The notes beneath the pieces are model-generated. The model worked only from the letters and a program-made list of their open reading frames with translations. It did no database searches and was not told the DNA's origin. A program made the position numbers and the translations under genes. From the NCBI GenBank assembly GCA_016703525.1, contig JADJBW010000006.1, positions 1 to 64,000 on the forward strand: a stretch of 64,000 nt of DNA, written 5' to 3'. Each line of letters begins with the position of its first letter. Position 1 is the first letter of the stretch. Below are positions 62,138 to 64,000 of the stretch, in pieces. This DNA is from Actinomycetota bacterium. Lineage in GTDB: Bacteria > Actinomycetota > Acidimicrobiia > Acidimicrobiales > Microtrichaceae.

Positions 62138-63178
62138 TCAGTCGCGGCCCGAGGACAGCAGCACCCCGCGCAGCGCCTCGAACGACTCGAGGCAGCGGCC
62201 CGAGCCGAGCGCGACCGCATCGAGCGGATTGTCGGCAATCCGAATCGGCATGCCCGTCTCGGTGGCGATCCTCGAATCCAGCCCGAGCAGCAGCGCACCG
62301 CCGCCGGCGAGCACGATGCCCTGCTCCATGATGTCGGCGGCGAGTTCGGGCGGGGTCTTATCGAGCGTGAACTTCACCGCGTCGACGATCGCCGAGACGG
62401 GCTCCTCGATCGCTTCGCGGATCTCTTCGGTCGACGTGACGATCGTCTTGGGCAGGCCGGTCACGAGGTCGCGACCGCGGATCTCGGCCTGCATCTCCTG
62501 CTCCAGGGGGAAGGCCGAACCGAGGTACATCTTCACCTCTTCGGCCGTCCGCTCGCCGAGCGCGAGGCTGTATTCCTTCTTCACGTACTGGATGATCGCC
62601 TCGTCGAGCTCGTCGCCCGCGACCCGCACCGACTGCGACGCCACGACACCGCCGAGCGAGATGACGGCGACCTCGGTCGTGCCGCCACCGATGTCGACGA
62701 TCATGTTGCCGCGAGGCTCCTGCACCGGAAGGTTCGCTCCGATCGCGGCGGCCATCGGCTCCTCGATGATGTACGCCGGCTTGGCGGCGCCGGCGTACTC
62801 GGCGGCCTCCTGCACGGCGCGCTGCTCGACGCCGGTCACCCCGCCGGGCACGCAGATGACCATCCGCGGCCGGGCGAAGCGCCGCGAGTGCACCTTCTCG
62901 ATGAAGTACCGCAGCATCTTCTCGGAGATCTCGAAATCGTTGATCACCCCGTCGCGCAGCGGCCGAATGGCCTTGATATGACTCGGGGTGCGGCCGATCA
63001 TCCGCTTCGCCTCGAGCCCGACGGCGAGCGGTTCGCCCGAATGCGTGTTGACCGCGACGACCGAGGGTTCGCGCAGCACGATGCCCTCGCCCCGCACGTA
63101 GACCAGTGTGTTGGCCGTGCCGAGGTCGATCGCCATGTCTTTTCCGAGGACGCTGGAGAACGATGAGAACTTGGCCAT
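62138..63178 (-). CDS. mreB: Rod shape-determining actin homologue MreB
   Basis: A 346-residue bacterial actin that forms membrane filaments guiding wall elongation. Phosphate 1 motif MAIDLGTANTLVY is near residue 15, phosphate 2 is MIVDIGGGTTEVAVISLGG, and the adenosine motif is GIVLAGGGALLLGLD. It also has VPGGVTGVEQRAVQEAAEYAG. First gene of the mreBCD-mrdA-rodA operon. Minus-strand TACCAT at 63244-63239 is a possible -10 with a leader of about 55 bases. Confidence 0.97.
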   Translation of the reverse strand: MAKFSSFSSVLGKDMAIDLGTANTLVYVRGEGIVLREPSVVAVNTHSGEPLAVGLEAKRMIGRTPSHIKAIRPLRDGVINDFEISEKMLRYFIEKVHSRRFARPRMVICVPGGVTGVEQRAVQEAAEYAGAAKPAYIIEEPMAAAIGANLPVQEPRGNMIVDIGGGTTEVAVISLGGVVASQSVRVAGDELDEAIIQYVKKEYSLALGERTAEEVKMYLGSAFPLEQEMQAEIRGRDLVTGLPKTIVTSTEEIREAIEEPVSAIVDAVKFTLDKTPPELAADIMEQGIVLAGGGALLLGLDSRIATETGMPIRIADNPLDAVALGSGRCLESFEALRGVLLSSGRD

Positions 63179-63250
63179 GAAGTGACTGCCCTGTCGTGTG
63201 GGCCCCGTGTCCAGCCGAACGCGGAGCCGAGAGTCGCCATGGTAGTTGCA

Positions 63251-63268
63251 CGGGCCCCGAAGGGCCCG
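63251..63268 (-). terminator. UUCG-tetraloop hairpin after ndk
   Basis: On the minus strand CGGGCCC-TTCG-GGGCCCG forms a 7-bp all-GC stem with a UUCG loop, ten bases after the ndk stop. It lies just before the likely mreB promoter and would separate the two transcripts. No T tract. Confidence 0.55.
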
Positions 63269-63277
63269 GTCGGCCGA

Positions 63278-63688
63278 TCAGCCGAGGCCGGGGAAGAAGA
63301 TGGCGATCTCGCGAGCGGCCGACTCGGCCGAGTCGGAGCCGTGAATCAGGTTCTCGCCCATCTCGATGCCGAGATCGCCGCGGATCGTGCCCGGGGCCGA
63401 GTTCCGCGGATTGGTCGCGCCCATCATGTCGCGCACGACCTTCCAGGTGTCCTCCGGGCCCTCGATCACGGCGACCAGCGCCGGGGAGCGGCCGATGAAC
63501 GTCACCAGCTCGTCGTAGAACGGCTTGCCGACGTGCTCGGCGTAGTGCTGTGCGGCGGTGTCGGCGTCGATCACGCGCAGTTCCGCGGCGACGATGCGAA
63601 GCAGGCGGCGCTCGAAGCGGGAAAGGATGTCACCGACCAAGCCCCGCTCGACGGCATCGGGCTTGCAGATCACGAGAGTGCGGTCCAT
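63278..63688 (-). CDS. ndk: Nucleoside diphosphate kinase
   Basis: A 136-residue NDP kinase that transfers the gamma phosphate from ATP to NDPs through a phospho-His. It starts MDRTLVICKPDAVERGLVG, and the catalytic His is in ENLIHGSDSAESAAREI. Full length. A minus-strand TACTGT box is nine bases before the ATG. It lies between folC and mreB, a usual actinobacterial order. Confidence 0.97.
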   Translation of the reverse strand: MDRTLVICKPDAVERGLVGDILSRFERRLLRIVAAELRVIDADTAAQHYAEHVGKPFYDELVTFIGRSPALVAVIEGPEDTWKVVRDMMGATNPRNSAPGTIRGDLGIEMGENLIHGSDSAESAAREIAIFFPGLG

Positions 63689-63697
63689 GGGGGTGGG

Positions 63698-63703
63698 ACA
63701 GTA
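63698..63703 (-). promoter_or_regulatory. Putative -10 element of ndk
   Basis: Minus-strand TACTGT, nine bases before the ATG at 63688. Confidence 0.38.
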
Positions 63704-63744
63704 GTCCCCGAGGAGGCGACAGCCCCAACGCGCCGTGGCTCGGT

Positions 63745-64000
63745 TCAGTGTTCGCGGCGGCGGACTGCGGCGCGGGCCGGATCGACCAGGCGGAACGAGC
63801 CGGTGACGACCACCAAGTCGTCCACCTCGGCGTCCTGGCGAGCTCGCGCTACCGCCGCCTTCAGATCGGGCGCCGAGATCGCGGCGATGCCGACCCGCTC
63901 GGCGGCGGCCACGATCGCGTCGGCCGATTGCCCCCGGACGCCCTCCACAGGGGTGGCGACCACCAGGTCGATCGGGAACCGCTCGTGCAGCGCCCGAAGG
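63745..64000 (-). CDS. folC: C-terminal end of a Mur-ligase-like protein, probably folylpolyglutamate/dihydrofolate synthase FolC
   Basis: Only the last 85 residues are in the window; the gene runs off the right edge. The end DDLVVVTGSFRLVDPARAAVRRREH, where VVTGSFxxVxxAR is characteristic of FolC C-termini, and the preceding DAIVAAAERVGIAAISAPDLKAAV fit the third (Rossmann-like) domain. Position just upstream of ndk supports FolC. A different Mur-ligase family member cannot be excluded. Confidence 0.75.
   Translation of the reverse strand, partial: LRALHERFPIDLVVATPVEGVRGQSADAIVAAAERVGIAAISAPDLKAAVARARQDAEVDDLVVVTGSFRLVDPARAAVRRREH

Overview
This window is GC-rich chromosomal DNA from an actinobacterium, most likely class Acidimicrobiia (Ilumatobacter-like). 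That placement is inferred from gene content. It rests on a NucS/EndoMS mismatch endonuclease, two wax ester synthase/DGAT enzymes, three F420-type luciferase-like oxidoreductases, many acyl-CoA enzymes, and an actinobacterial order ndk-mreBCD-mrdA-rodA-radical SAM-rng-rplU-rpmA. Coding density is very high: no gene-free stretch exceeds about 150 bases, and I saw no tRNA, rRNA, CRISPR array, insertion sequence or prophage.

Layout. 1-7.2 kb: the N-terminal part of hypF (cut by the left edge), divergent cysQ and an ABC1/UbiB kinase, then a minus-strand ABC-2 exporter and a small membrane protein. 7.2-11.2 kb: typA, a short acyl-CoA synthetase and nucS. 11.2-14.3 kb (minus): a DUF4143 ATPase behind a perfect 25-bp inverted repeat, a DUF3445 heme N-demethylase-like protein and a MaoC-like hydratase. 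14.3-21.9 kb: a VanW-like envelope protein, WS/DGAT coupled to a geranylgeranyl reductase-like flavoprotein, a GNAT-like protein, a polysaccharide flippase and a nitronate monooxygenase. 21.9-26.4 kb: a compact minus-strand run (aminotransferase, acyl-CoA dehydrogenase, sugar-nucleotide reductase, 80-aa protein, LLM oxidoreductase). 26.5-32.9 kb: an acyl-CoA synthetase, three membrane acyltransferase-3 genes and a Thr-rich surface protein ending in a LATTG sorting-like signal. 33-37.6 kb: SDR, glutaryl-CoA dehydrogenase-like enzyme, hydrolase, RecB-like nuclease, PAP2 phosphatase. 37.6-40.2 kb: DUF2442, a Phd/PIN toxin-antitoxin pair with its own palindrome, SRPBCC, and a MarR regulator divergent from a small protein. 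40.3-48.4 kb: a second WS/DGAT, LLM oxidoreductases, SDR, ArfB, 2-hydroxyacid dehydrogenase, thioesterase and amidase. 48.5-52 kb: dGTPase and two envelope proteins. 52-64 kb: L27, L21, RNase E/G, a radical SAM pair, the rod-shape operon, ndk and the C-terminus of folC.

Functional themes are lipid storage and turnover (WS/DGAT, acyl-CoA ligases, dehydrogenases, MaoC, thioesterase), cell-surface modification (acyltransferases, flippase, VanW, sorted protein) and lateral cell-wall growth (MreBCD-PBP2-RodA).

Two window-wide patterns matter. First, at least eleven conserved genes are split by one small indel, often in a short C or G run, while both halves keep full family similarity. This looks like sequencing or assembly error rather than decay. 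Second, at least sixteen genes carry a TANNNT hexamer 6-9 bases before the start codon, which fits widespread leaderless transcription. Ten gene pairs are joined by the same 4-base GTGA stop/start overlap.
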